Shown here in pieces: positions 9,409-19,261 of a stretch of 64,000 nucleotides of DNA. Within the stretch, counting starts at the first letter, position 1. Every line of letters starts with the position of its first letter. The notes beneath the pieces are model-generated. The model saw only the letters and a list, made by a program, of their open reading frames with translations, made no database searches and was not told where the DNA came from. A program made the position numbers and the translations under genes. This DNA comes from Planctomycetaceae bacterium (GTDB lineage: Bacteria; Planctomycetota; Planctomycetia; Pirellulales; Pirellulaceae), in assembly GCA_024642205.1 (NCBI GenBank), contig JAHEBQ010000001.1:62001-126000 (forward strand). Direction: 5' to 3'.

Positions 9409-10395
9409 ATGTTCCAGTGCCCGACTTTCCTGTCAGTCACGATGCTTGTGATCATGATCTGCACTCACACTTACGGCCAGGGAGGTTTTGGCGAGGCCGA
9501 TGCCAACCGCGACGCAAAAGTTGACGCAATCGAGCTGGAAAGAAATTTCGCTGAAAAATTGCCAGGGTTCACTCAATTCAATGCGCTTTTCAAAGAGTTG
9601 GATGCCGACAAAGATGGCTCGCTTTCCGAAAAAGAATTCGCAAACAGGATGGAGGCGGCTCGAAAGATCATGGCTGGTCAACCCGGTACTAACCGGCAAC
9701 CGGGAGCCGCGAATCGACGCAACGCGAGGCAGCGACCTGCCGGCCTGAAAATCGGAGACGTGGCACCGACCTTTCAACTGAAATCGCTTGACGGTAAAGC
9801 CGAAACTGACCTTGACTCCTTCAAAGGCAAAAAGCCGGTGGTCTTGATTTTTGGCAGCTACACCTGACCACCGTTCCTTGATTCGGTCGGTGCGATCGAA
9901 AAACTGTATCAGGACTACAAGGATATCGCTGAATTTCGGATGGTATATATCAATGAAGCCCATGCTGCGGACGGCAGAAACCCAGTTGCCTATGCAAAGG
10001 AAAAGGGAATTACGGAACACGATGATTACCGTGAGCGATGTACGACCGCGCAAATGTTGGTCGACGACAAAACACTGACGATTCCGTGTTTGATCGATGG
10101 AATGGACAATAAGATCAATCAGGCTTACAGCGCCTGGCCAGACCGTATCTTTCTCGTGCGAACCGACGGAAAATTGGCGGTTGCGGCCGATCGCGGGCCA
10201 TGGGGATTCAAGCCGGGGCTGGAAGCCTCGAGGCAGTGGTTGAAACTGTTTTCCGAATCGGGCACCGAACCGGAGCTCCCGGCCGTCAAAAAGGACCCGG
10301 CAGGGAAGGGCGACGACGCAGATTCATTCCGACCGGGTCGCGGAAATCGGGCACCGATCGCGCCGACGCAATCCGAAAAGAATGGCGTTAACTAG
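9409..10395 (+). CDS. Iodothyronine-deiodinase-like selenoprotein with EF-hands (TGA at 9865-9867 read as Sec)
   Basis: Read through one in-frame TGA, this is a single 328-residue protein; residue 153 is the TGA. ATG 9409 is chosen because it opens a signal peptide (to about residue 23) with AAGGTG upstream. Residues 31-42 (DANRDAKVDAIE) and 65-76 (DADKDGSLSEKE) are EF-hand loops. From about 112 the thioredoxin-like deiodinase domain begins (GDVAPTFQL); the active site reads FGSYT-[TGA]-PPF, matching the FGSCT-Sec-PxF of vertebrate deiodinases, and YINEAHAADG matches their YIxEAHxxDG motif. The frame after TGA continues the domain without interruption to TAG at 10393-10395. A bacterial-type SECIS hairpin follows the TGA. 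Cys versions of this family are common in bacteria. The natural substrate is unknown; reductive dehalogenation or peroxide/thiol chemistry in the periplasm is inferred. Confidence 0.88.
9865..9899 (+). promoter_or_regulatory. Sec codon TGA and putative bacterial SECIS hairpin
   Basis: TGA is at 9865-9867. After 10 nt, TTGATTCG (9878-9885) pairs with CGATCGA (9893-9899), leaving one unpaired U in the 5' arm and a 7-nt loop GUCGGUG that starts with G. The loop lies 18 nt after the TGA. These fit the described bacterial SECIS pattern (a hairpin close behind UGA, G among the first loop bases, often a bulged U). Folding was done by eye only. Confidence 0.7.
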
Positions 10396-11076
10396 ATCGG
10401 CGCGAGCGAACCGACACTGGGAGACCCTGAACGGATGAGTCAAAACGGATCCGACAACTCAGCGCCCACTTCAATCGGGAAAAGATCAAGGCAGATCGGA
10501 CGACATGATTTGCAGAGCGATTTGCTTGAAGTACGTCAGCCATTGTATGGTAATAGCGCTTGCCGAATCGGGCGTTTCCCGCTCGTCGTCCTCAATTGCT
10601 TTCCCTCAGTAACAACCGATATAACCGTTGCCCGGGACCAGTCGATGAACCGGTTTCGTTCTTATTCGTCACGCCGCAGTGGAAACATCTCCTCAACCAC
10701 AAGTCGCTTGCCAATCGCAACCACGGACATACCATTCAATGGCTTGTCGACCTCGGTCCATTCCATCTGGCCAACGGGCATCGATGGAGCAAAGATCAAT
10801 AACGGGGGAACGCAAACGAGCAGTGATCGAATCGGAATGAAAATTGGCATGACATCTCTGGATCGAGTGAAAAACGAAATCATGGATCATGTTGATTTAT
10901 TTCCGTTTTGATGGTCCATATTTTTTGAATTCAAACGGAAATCGATTAGCTTGAAGAGGAACGGATGCTGGAATTCAATCGAGCACTTCTGGTCGAATCC
11001 AGATGACGCGCAAGATTGGTGAATGGAATCCGCGATTGTAAACGGACATTTCTCATTGTTTACCTGCGATCAAAAC
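10396..11076. other. 681-bp intergenic region without a clear gene
   Basis: Open frames exist on both strands but none has a good start, a homolog I recognise or a consistent domain. The minus-strand frame 10662-10883 contains PLNGMSVVAIGKRLVVEEMF, faintly like a Kelch-repeat strand, then stops; it may be a remnant of an older gene. No promoter or terminator was convincing. Confidence 0.4.
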
Positions 11077-12660
11077 ATGACAAAATGCACAATCTCGCTG
11101 TTGGCGTTGCTCAGCCTGCTGACGTTTTCTGATCGCGGGCTGGCAATGGAGCTGCCGAACATCGTCCTCATTTTCGGCGACGACATGGGGATTGACAGCG
11201 TCAGTGCTTTCAATGAGAGGCTCGGCCTCAAAACGCCTCACATTGATCGACTCGCGACCGAGGGAATGTCGTTGATGGACGCGCATACGACATCGGCGGT
11301 CTGCTCACCATCACGGTATGGATTGCTCACCGGTCGCTACAACTGGCGGTCCCGGCTCAAACGGGGAATCGTCGGGCAATGGGAACGTCCGTTGATCGAA
11401 CAAGACCGGCTGACCCTTCCTGAGATGCTCCGTCAGCACGGATACGCAACGACGATGATCGGGAAATGGCACCTTGGATTCAACTGGCCCAGCAAGTCTG
11501 TCGACAGAGACGGTAAAGCCAAGTACACCGAAAACTTGAACGAAATTGACTTTGCTGGCCCGATCGAAAATGGCCCCAACGGTCGCGGATTTGATTACTG
11601 GTTTGGCGACGACGTCCCGAATTGGCCTCCCTATGCCTGGCGTGAAAACAACCGACTAATCGGCAACATCACCACCACGTCCAAGGAACTGGGTCTCACG
11701 TCATACCAAGGAGTCGCACAGGGACCCGCCGTGGACGGTTGGGAACTCGAAGCCGTGCTCCCGGAATACGTCCGTCGTTGCACCCAATTCATTCACCAAC
11801 AGGCCAACCGGGACAAGCCATTTTTTCTTTATTTTCCGATGCCATCACCTCATACCCCCATCGCCCCGGATGAAAACTGGAAAGGAAAAAGCGGGATCAG
11901 CGACTACGCCGACTTTCTCCTGGAAACCGATTGGGCTGTCGGAAAAATCCTTGGAGCGCTTGATGAAACAAGACAAGCAGAAAATACGATTGTCATTTTC
12001 ACAACCGACAATGGCACCTCTCCAAAAGCAAACTTTGACGAACTGGCTGCCAAAGGGGTTCATCTCACTGCGCACTGGCGGGGTAACAAAGCAGATGCTT
12101 ACGAAGGGGGTCATCGAGTCCCGTTGATCGTTCGGTGGCCGGGCGTTGTCGCCGGCAGCACTCGCAGCGACGAAGTCGTATCGTTGGTCGACATCATGGC
12201 AACGATTGCCGATGTCTTGAATCACAAGTTACCTGAAAATGCGGCGGAAGACAGTCTTAGCTTGCTGCCAATTCTCTGCGGCCAAACGGCGGAGTTTCCG
12301 TTACACGAAGCGATTATCTGTCATTCGATTTCCGGTCACTTTGCGGTCCGCAAAGGTAAATGGAAAGCAATCTACTGCCGCGGGTCCGGTGGCTGGAGTT
12401 CCCCAAAAGAGCCCGAAGCACAACAACAGGGCCTGCCTCCAATCCAGCTTTACAATCTCGAGTCGGATCCCAAGGAAACCACAAATTTGTACTCGCAATA
12501 CCCGGAGATTGTCGCGGAGTTGACGCAAGTCTTGCGGCGCTACGTCCAGGAAGGCCGCAGCACGCCCGGTCCCCGGCAATACAACCATGGCAAGCAAATT
12601 CACTGGAAGAACGTTCCGTGGGACGATGCACCACACCCCAGCACTGATAACGAAAATTGA
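11077..12660 (+). CDS. Sulfatase (arylsulfatase A-like), exported
   Basis: The product is 527 residues from ATG 11077, chosen over 11023 because it gives a signal peptide (MTKCTISLLALLSLLTFSDRG). Motifs include PNIVLIFGDDMGIDS (metal Asp pair), the canonical formylglycine motif C-S-P-S-R at residues 76-80 followed by YGLLTGRY, GKWHLGFNW, SPHTPIAP, and TTDNGTSPKA. C-terminal LYNLESDPKETTNLYS is typical of family S1 sulfatases. It stands alone, 680 bp after the deiodinase-like gene and convergent with the nitrilase-family gene. Its activity needs a formylglycine-generating enzyme, not encoded here. Substrate unknown. Confidence 0.92.
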   Translation: MTKCTISLLALLSLLTFSDRGLAMELPNIVLIFGDDMGIDSVSAFNERLGLKTPHIDRLATEGMSLMDAHTTSAVCSPSRYGLLTGRYNWRSRLKRGIVGQWERPLIEQDRLTLPEMLRQHGYATTMIGKWHLGFNWPSKSVDRDGKAKYTENLNEIDFAGPIENGPNGRGFDYWFGDDVPNWPPYAWRENNRLIGNITTTSKELGLTSYQGVAQGPAVDGWELEAVLPEYVRRCTQFIHQQANRDKPFFLYFPMPSPHTPIAPDENWKGKSGISDYADFLLETDWAVGKILGALDETRQAENTIVIFTTDNGTSPKANFDELAAKGVHLTAHWRGNKADAYEGGHRVPLIVRWPGVVAGSTRSDEVVSLVDIMATIADVLNHKLPENAAEDSLSLLPILCGQTAEFPLHEAIICHSISGHFAVRKGKWKAIYCRGSGGWSSPKEPEAQQQGLPPIQLYNLESDPKETTNLYSQYPEIVAELTQVLRRYVQEGRSTPGPRQYNHGKQIHWKNVPWDDAPHPSTDNEN

Positions 12661-12908
12661 GTCAGTTGGGGATCATCGCCTGGATCAAAGCGCGAAACCT
12701 CGCGAGTCGCTGCCTGCGAAAAAAATGGAATCATATCAATAGTCATCAGGCCCGTTTCCTGTGTCCAGGATTCGAAGTCGCAGTTGCCTGCATCACCAAT
12801 CGAATGGCAAATGTCGCGCGGTAATGCGTTTCGGAATCGACTGGAAAACATTTCAAATCTTCAGCCGTCGGCTTACCAAAACATGGACAATCAGGCGTTG
12901 AAATGCAT

Positions 12909-13742
12909 TCACTCATTTAATGGCAAAGAAAAACGGTCAAGGGGTCGCCGATGCTGCAAACAGGGCAACTGCCTCCGAATCTGGGTTAGCTGGTCAAAGT
13001 CGATCTCCGCAAAAACGTTTCCGCAGCCATCCTTTGCCTTGGCCAGTACCGTGCCCCACGGATCAATGATCATCGAACGACCATAGGTATGCAGGTTTTT
13101 GCCATGATGTCCAATCTGATTGGGTGCGATCACGAAACACTGGTTCTCGATGGCTCTCGCTCGAAGTAGAACTTCCCAGTGGTCTCGCCCGGTAGCCATT
13201 GCGAATGCCGCCGGGATGACGATCACCTCAGCGCCCTGATCGACAAGTAACCGAAACAGTTCCGGAAACCTCAGATCGTAACAGGTAGCCTGGCCAATTC
13301 GTCCAACGGCAGTGTCGGTTACCACGACGCGATCGCCGAATGACATGAACTCTGACTCCCGAAATGTCACTTCACCGGGCAAGTCAATATCGAACAAATG
13401 GAGCTTTCGATATCTTGCCAACAAGTCGCCGGACGGACCGAACAGCAGGCTTGTGTTGTAAATTTTGTCGTCTTCACATCGTTCGGCCAAACTGCCGGCA
13501 ACAAGCGTAATCTCGAGTTTCCTGGCAAGTTCGCTCATCAATGAGCTGGTTGGACCGGGGACCGATTCGGCATTCGAAACGATTGTTGCCGGTGGGGCCA
13601 AACAATTGAAAAGTTCTGGCAAAACAACCATCGAGGCACCGCGACCTGCTGCCTCAGTCACCAAACGTTGTGCCAACTCCTGATTTTCCGTCTTGTCTCC
13701 CGTCGAAGTCATTTGAACGGCAGCAACGATATAACATGGCAT
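12909..13742 (-). CDS. Carbon-nitrogen hydrolase (nitrilase superfamily, NIT-like omega-amidase type)
   Basis: The 277-residue cytoplasmic protein shows the complete catalytic triad: Glu43 in VVLPELFN, Lys113 in YRKLHLFDID, and Cys154 in ATCYDLRFPELFR. The length and the RYRKLHLFD / TCYDLRFPE wording match the Nit1/Nit2 branch, whose members hydrolyse omega-amides or deaminated glutathione. An AGAGGAACTC ribosome binding site precedes the ATG. It is convergent with the sulfatase gene and shows no operon partner; about 300 bp without a recognised feature separates it from the end of mprF. Exact substrate is inference. Confidence 0.9.
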   Translation of the reverse strand: MPCYIVAAVQMTSTGDKTENQELAQRLVTEAAGRGASMVVLPELFNCLAPPATIVSNAESVPGPTSSLMSELARKLEITLVAGSLAERCEDDKIYNTSLLFGPSGDLLARYRKLHLFDIDLPGEVTFRESEFMSFGDRVVVTDTAVGRIGQATCYDLRFPELFRLLVDQGAEVIVIPAAFAMATGRDHWEVLLRARAIENQCFVIAPNQIGHHGKNLHTYGRSMIIDPWGTVLAKAKDGCGNVFAEIDFDQLTQIRRQLPCLQHRRPLDRFSLPLNE

Positions 13743-14039
13743 TTGAGTTCCTCTAACAGCGAATCATCGATCAGGCTTGAACGAGCCCGGAAATTGATTT
13801 GACGGTGCCTGAGTTTGAAATTATCTGAAATGAATCCCGGAACGGAAAGAACCAGTGACTGAAAATCTGGTTAGCGCGATGATGTTGTTCCTGGCGGGAC
13901 GGATAGGTGTTTCGAAATACATCGCGGAGCGGAGAGTTGAAACGGTGGCATCCCGATCATTGCGACTTGGGATGACAACGGTTGCAACAGATCGTCAATT
14001 CTCGGCGTTAGCCATTTTAGACGTCGTCACCTGACTCGT

Positions 14040-16583
14040 TTACAGCTTGGTCAGCTTCGAGAGGCCACCTGAAATCAACGTCGTCAGGTTGGTCAGGATC
14101 AATGGTAACTTGATACCGCCGGGGCACGCGATGTATTTGGGTTTCCACTCCGGGCCGAATTTGTCTTTGTAGTTTCGAAGCCCCTGGAAGTTGTAAAAGT
14201 GTTCGCCATGACGAAACGTCAACTCGGCAACCTTGTTCCAGATCGGCGACCCGGATTTCGCCTCAACGCCGGCCAGCGGAGCCATCCCCAAACTGAAAAA
14301 CTGATAGCCCTGATCACGGCCCCACAGTATCAATTTCGTGAACAGGAATTCCATCAAGCCATGGGGTGAATCGGGAATGTAACGCATCAAGTCGATTGAC
14401 AGTTCTTCATTACCCGCGCCTTGCCACAAATTGGCGAAAGCAATGATTTGCCCGTTTTGCTTGACAACGGCAATGGGGCAGGTCGCCACGTAGTCGGGTT
14501 TGAAAAACCCAAGGGAAAACCCCTTTTCACCGGCGTTCTTGTCAGCGAGCCACGCATCGGAGATTTCTTTCAGGCGAGGCATGATCGCAGGGACGTTCCC
14601 GATTTCGATGATCTCGAAAATGCAACCGGCAGCCGTCAGCTTGCGATCGCTGCTCCGCAAGTCGGCTTTCTTTTTACCTTCGAGGTTGAAATCATTGAGC
14701 GGAACCCGGCCCTCTTCTCCGATTTTGAGTAACGTCAATCCAGCTTCCACATATATCGCAGCCCGGTCCTCATCGATTTGATAAAAGACCGGCGCCCGAC
14801 CGCCAGCATCGCACATCTCGCGAAAATCCCAGATCAGATTCCGAACGGCCGCCTCGGGACCAACCGGTTCACCCATCGAAATCAGACTGCCTCCTTCCTC
14901 GCCATACATGACAAAAGCCGTCCGTTCTGTGTTGAACAGGAAACGCTTGTCACCTAGCCTCGCCAGGTTGGCGGTTGTCATTGGAGAGCGTTGGACAATT
15001 TCCATTGCATCGGCAAGGTCTTTCTCGTTCGGAAGTTCAGGTAGTTTTCCCCGCGATCTGGCCAACCATGTGACGCCGACAAACAACGTCACAAGCCCGA
15101 CACCGACGATCGCCCGCAATGACCGGGGGGCACTGCCATCGAACGCGAACCGCCACCATAACTCGTCTCGATACTCAACATGCTTATAGGCGAACAACAT
15201 GATCCACAGGATCAAGCCCAGCACCATGGCGATCGCAACAAACCAGCTGACGGTAAACCGGTTGCTCAACAAACTACCCTTACGAAAGAAAAATGGCTTG
15301 GCTGGCAACAACGCGATCAACATTACCCAAAGGAGCACCGCTTCTTCCCAGTCGAATCCCTTCATGATCGACGTCACGATGCCGCCAGCCAACAGGACCA
15401 CCGTCAGGTACCAGGCCGTCTCAATTCGCCGCTGCAAGCCTCTGGCCAGGATCAACAAAAACACGCCAAAAATACTACCCAGGAAGTGCGTGATCTCAAC
15501 CGCTGGCAGTGGCAATATCCGGCGAAGCATGCCCATACGTCCTTCAGAAGAAGGCGTCGCTCCTGATATCAGCAAAACAACTCCGGAAGCAAAAACCGTT
15601 GCTGCCAGAAACCACGGTGCAACGAAGCTGGACCATTTCTTCGTGGAAGTAAATGCACCTTTCAAATGATGGCGGTGAACAGTGAGTTCATTTCCACCCA
15701 ACAACAGCAACCCGATGACCAGCGGAATCAGATAATAGATCAGGCGAAACGCCAGCAGCGATCCGACCAGATCATGTGAGTTCGTTCCGTCCAACAAGAC
15801 AATAATCGTCAATTCAAAAACGCCCAATCCACCTGGCACAGTCGAAATCACCGCCAGTACGATCGCGAGTAAAAAGACCCCGAAGAAATGCCAAAACGTG
15901 ACATGAAATGCATCGGGCAACAGTACGTACAAAACGGCAGCGGCGACAGCAAAATCGAAAGAGGCAATCAGGTACTGCGCTCCCGCCAGCTTGAGTGGAG
16001 GGGGAGTAAACTGCCAACGCACAATTTTGATTTTTCTTTGAGCGGCACTTGCAATCAGGTAAATGGCCGTCATAACACAAAACAAGATGCCAATCGGTCG
16101 TGAGGTCGAGATCGGCAAATGCAGCCGTGCAGGAATTGGGGCTGGATCCATCAGCATGACAATCCCCGCGATCCCAAACAGACCGATCCAGAATGTGATG
16201 CTCAGCAGCAACACGAGTTTCACAATATCCGCCGCTGACAGACCCCAATTGGAATACAGTCGGTACCGCACGCCCGAACCACCCAGCAACGAACCAAAGT
16301 TATTCCCGACAGCGCAACCCAGAAACGAAGCCATAGCGATTCGCCGAAAGTGCATGGGGTGGCCGACATACCGGACGCCGACCCAGTCATAACCGATCAG
16401 GATTACATAATTCAGCACTGTCAAACCAATCGCCGCCAGCAGGTAGACCAATGGAATATTGCGCAATGCCTGAACAAAGTCACCAAGATGGTACTGGTTG
16501 AGTTCGCGGTGCAGCAGGTACAGCGCGCCGAAAAACACAACCAGCACAAACAGCGGCCCGGCAAATTTCTTCCAGTCTTTCAT
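14040..16583 (-). CDS. mprF: MprF-type phosphatidylglycerol lysyltransferase/flippase
   Basis: The 847-residue product has the two-part MprF layout. Residues 1 to about 510 contain many transmembrane helices, including the flippase (UPF0104/LPG synthase transmembrane) signatures such as GNNFGSLLGGSGVRYRLYS and TVPGGLGVFELTIIVLL. Residues about 540-847 form a cytoplasmic GNAT-like DUF2156 aminoacyl-transferase domain (FLFNTERTAFVMYG, GEPVGPEAA, LMEFLFTKLILWG, NFQGLRNYKDKF). The family transfers an amino acid from tRNA to phosphatidylglycerol and flips the product to the outer leaflet. Its ATG overlaps the stop of the rhomboid-like gene by 4 bp, so the two are translationally coupled. The amino acid used cannot be read from sequence. 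Confidence 0.9.
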   Translation of the reverse strand: MKDWKKFAGPLFVLVVFFGALYLLHRELNQYHLGDFVQALRNIPLVYLLAAIGLTVLNYVILIGYDWVGVRYVGHPMHFRRIAMASFLGCAVGNNFGSLLGGSGVRYRLYSNWGLSAADIVKLVLLLSITFWIGLFGIAGIVMLMDPAPIPARLHLPISTSRPIGILFCVMTAIYLIASAAQRKIKIVRWQFTPPPLKLAGAQYLIASFDFAVAAAVLYVLLPDAFHVTFWHFFGVFLLAIVLAVISTVPGGLGVFELTIIVLLDGTNSHDLVGSLLAFRLIYYLIPLVIGLLLLGGNELTVHRHHLKGAFTSTKKWSSFVAPWFLAATVFASGVVLLISGATPSSEGRMGMLRRILPLPAVEITHFLGSIFGVFLLILARGLQRRIETAWYLTVVLLAGGIVTSIMKGFDWEEAVLLWVMLIALLPAKPFFFRKGSLLSNRFTVSWFVAIAMVLGLILWIMLFAYKHVEYRDELWWRFAFDGSAPRSLRAIVGVGLVTLFVGVTWLARSRGKLPELPNEKDLADAMEIVQRSPMTTANLARLGDKRFLFNTERTAFVMYGEEGGSLISMGEPVGPEAAVRNLIWDFREMCDAGGRAPVFYQIDEDRAAIYVEAGLTLLKIGEEGRVPLNDFNLEGKKKADLRSSDRKLTAAGCIFEIIEIGNVPAIMPRLKEISDAWLADKNAGEKGFSLGFFKPDYVATCPIAVVKQNGQIIAFANLWQGAGNEELSIDLMRYIPDSPHGLMEFLFTKLILWGRDQGYQFFSLGMAPLAGVEAKSGSPIWNKVAELTFRHGEHFYNFQGLRNYKDKFGPEWKPKYIACPGGIKLPLILTNLTTLISGGLSKLTKL

Positions 16584-17272
16584 GCGATCTCGGTGGTTTG
16601 TGCCTCTTCCGGCCTGACGAACGGGTCAATCCTCACTGCCGCCAACGCCAATCCTAGCGGAAATGCAATCACGTGGGCGACGTCACCGATCACCTGGTGT
16701 GGGTGCTCATGAATCGCGCCGGAAGAAATAATCAGCCGAGCCAGCAAAACCAGCGAGATGACTGCCACGATCGTCCATCGCCATTTTGAATTCAGTCGAC
16801 CCAACTCGGATCCAAGACAGCCATAGTATCCAGCCGATGGCCCCACATCGCGGGCATCAACCAGCCATTCCGCATTCGCAAAATGACTGGCGGCAGACGG
16901 CAGGATCAAACCGAAGTAAATAATCATGAGCGTAATAATGTGAACCGATAAAAACACGGTAATTGCCCGAATCGTTCCTGCCAACCGCTCGGCCCACCCG
17001 ACCCCCAGCCCGAGCATCAAAGCCGACGCAAAAAATCGCCATCCTCCCGCGGTCAGAAACAAGGAAGTGAATAGACGAACAAAATCACCGTCGATGGTTG
17101 TTTGCAGTGAACTGCCAAACGCACGTCGAAACGCCGCGGCAAGCGGGCCAGCGTGACTTTCGGTGGTTACCCCGAAAGCAACCAGGAAGACCACCATCAA
17201 AATTGCAAATGGCAGTCTTTGCCAAAACGGGCCGTGTGGGAGCTTCGAAACCTGTTTGTTCATTAAAACCAT
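16580..17272 (-). CDS. Rhomboid-family membrane protein
   Basis: The product is about 230 residues. The start is uncertain: ATG at 17272 or 17263, or more distal ones up to 17365; 17272 is given because an amphipathic lead then precedes the first membrane helix. About six hydrophobic helices are seen. GPSAGYYGCLG matches the rhomboid GxSxGxxG serine motif and DVAHVIAFPLGL supplies the His in a later helix, so a catalytic Ser-His pair is possible. Its stop overlaps the mprF start by 4 bp. The role may be intramembrane proteolysis linked to membrane lipid modification; this is inference. A non-catalytic rhomboid-like protein is the alternative. Confidence 0.75.
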   Translation of the reverse strand: MVLMNKQVSKLPHGPFWQRLPFAILMVVFLVAFGVTTESHAGPLAAAFRRAFGSSLQTTIDGDFVRLFTSLFLTAGGWRFFASALMLGLGVGWAERLAGTIRAITVFLSVHIITLMIIYFGLILPSAASHFANAEWLVDARDVGPSAGYYGCLGSELGRLNSKWRWTIVAVISLVLLARLIISSGAIHEHPHQVIGDVAHVIAFPLGLALAAVRIDPFVRPEEAQTTEIA

Positions 17273-17662
17273 CTCGGACGCGACCATTAAATGGAGTTTT
17301 AACCTTGAGCCCTGACATGGAACGAACCGCCCAAGCGGGAAACGAAAATCACGCTCAAGCGACACTCATGCCGAACAGTCAATCTGATAGCCGAGTCATC
17401 TCCATTTCGGCTTTACCCCAAAACTCAACCAGCACCGCTCCGTTGTCGATCGATGCGTCACCCACATCTGCCGGCAACAAGGTCACCGGCGCCGGCCCAG
17501 GCATGACCTCCATCGCGACGCAAACAAGCCCGGAAATGGTTTATTTTGTTGGGTTAAAAACCATCGAGTGGTATCAGCTTGCAGAAGGAATAGAATAAGA
17601 TGGGTTGGCCGCAACCAACATCCACCTGCTAGATGCGTTTACCCAATGAATCGGACAAGTTG
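17273..17662. other. Divergent intergenic region
   Basis: About 390 bp separates the minus-strand rhomboid-mprF operon from the plus-strand permease gene and should contain both promoters. Several open frames cross it but none shows a recognised product. No operator was identified. Confidence 0.4.
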
Positions 17663-19150
17663 ATGGCAAATCTCTTTATTCGGCGACCGGTAAACGAACC
17701 GTCGGATCATGGACTCAAACGCGTGCTCGGGCCATTGTCGCTAACCATGCTGGGCGTTGGTGCGATTATTGGAACGGGAATTTTTGTTCTGACCGGAACC
17801 GCGGCAGCTGGCAGCTCCGGTCATTTGGGCGCCGGGCCCGCAATCGTAATCTCATTTGTCATTACCGGCATCGCATGTGGTTTGGCGGCGTTGTGCTACG
17901 CCGAATTCGCGTCGATGGTTCCCGCATCCGGCAGTGCCTACACGTACGCCTATACCTCGTTTGGTGAAATTGTCGCCTGGATCATTGGATGGGACTTGAT
18001 TCTCGAGTACGCAGTCGGAAATATTGCTGTGGCGATCGGCTGGTCGGGCTACTTCGACAACCTGTTGCGTTATTTCGGAATTCACTTCCCACCCTGGCTG
18101 TTGATCGATCCCATGTCCGCAAACTTGTGGTTGAAGGGCGGAGCCAATGTCACGCCCGAACAAGTCCAGATGGCAACGGATGCCTTTGCGACCGCGCCAA
18201 ACCTCGGATTCCCAATCCTCTTTAATTTGCCCGCGATGTTGATCGTGTTGTTGATAACGGTGTTGCTGATCTATGGCGTAAAAGAAAGCGCCAATGTCAA
18301 CACGGGTCTGGTATTTCTGAAGCTTGGCTTGATCGCCATGTTCCTGTTTGTGGGGTTTCGCTACGTCGATTTCGATACGAACTGGGCCAATTTCGCGCCG
18401 CACGGTTTCGCTGGAATCAGTACCGGCGCCGCCTTGATTTTTTTTGCCTACATCGGATTTGACGCGGTAAGCACGACAGCTGAGGAAGCCAAAAATCCGC
18501 AACGTGATTTGCCGATTGGGATGCTGGCGTCCCTGCTGATTTGCACGGTATTGTACATCGCTGTGTCCGCCGTGTTGACTGGAATGGTGCCGCTGGAATC
18601 ACTCAATAACGCCAAGCCGGTCGCGGCGGCCCTGGAAGCGGTCGGTGAACACAACGTGGCGACCATCATTTCACTCGGGGCGGTATTGTCTATTACCAGC
18701 GTATTGGTCGTAATGCAAATGGCGCAGACCCGGATCTTTTATGTGATGAGTCGCGATGGGTTGCTGCCGAAAGTACTTAGCCATATCGATCCGCGATTTG
18801 GAACACCAGTGTTTTGCACGGTACTAACCGGGCTATTGGTGGCGATTCCGGCCGGCCTGATTGACATTGGAGCCGCGGCCGAATTGACGAACATCGGAAC
18901 GCTGTTCGCATTCGTGTTGGTGGCAGGCGGGATCCTGGTGTTAAGAAAGATACAACCTGGTGCTGAACGAAAATTCCGGATTCGATTTGTTTGGATTGTC
19001 GCTCCGGGTTGCATCCTGATTTGCGGATATTTGATGATAAGTCTGCCGCTATTGACGTGGGTTCGGTTTGGCAGCTGGATGGCGATCGGTTTGCTGGTCT
19101 ACTTCATTTACAGCGTGCGACACAGCGTGCTGCAAAATGCCAACCAGTAG
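17663..19150 (+). CDS. APC-family amino acid permease (cationic amino acid transporter type)
   Basis: The product is 495 residues from ATG 17663; the frame is open from 17633, but MANLFIRRPV is the usual N-terminus of this group. About twelve membrane helices are visible. The first contains GVGAIIGTGIFVLTG, the APC substrate-binding glycine motif, and FFAYIGFDAVSTTAEEAKNP is the hallmark of the CAT branch. Inner-membrane uptake or exchange of amino acids is expected; substrate unknown. The GYD gene follows after 111 bp on the same strand. Confidence 0.9.
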   Translation: MANLFIRRPVNEPSDHGLKRVLGPLSLTMLGVGAIIGTGIFVLTGTAAAGSSGHLGAGPAIVISFVITGIACGLAALCYAEFASMVPASGSAYTYAYTSFGEIVAWIIGWDLILEYAVGNIAVAIGWSGYFDNLLRYFGIHFPPWLLIDPMSANLWLKGGANVTPEQVQMATDAFATAPNLGFPILFNLPAMLIVLLITVLLIYGVKESANVNTGLVFLKLGLIAMFLFVGFRYVDFDTNWANFAPHGFAGISTGAALIFFAYIGFDAVSTTAEEAKNPQRDLPIGMLASLLICTVLYIAVSAVLTGMVPLESLNNAKPVAAALEAVGEHNVATIISLGAVLSITSVLVVMQMAQTRIFYVMSRDGLLPKVLSHIDPRFGTPVFCTVLTGLLVAIPAGLIDIGAAAELTNIGTLFAFVLVAGGILVLRKIQPGAERKFRIRFVWIVAPGCILICGYLMISLPLLTWVRFGSWMAIGLLVYFIYSVRHSVLQNANQ

Positions 19151-19261
19151 CCGAATTCACCCGACTGGACCGAGCCCGATCGTCGATTTGGATTCAAGCG
19201 GCAACAAAACCGAGATGATCATTTATTTGTTTTGTCGTAATAAGAGGTCTGGCGACGTCCC

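Noticed and set aside
9868..10395. Separate downstream gene starting at ATG 9940
   Set aside because: Its upstream codons back to the TGA continue the deiodinase domain (PPFLDSV...), so it is the second part of one selenoprotein, not an own gene.
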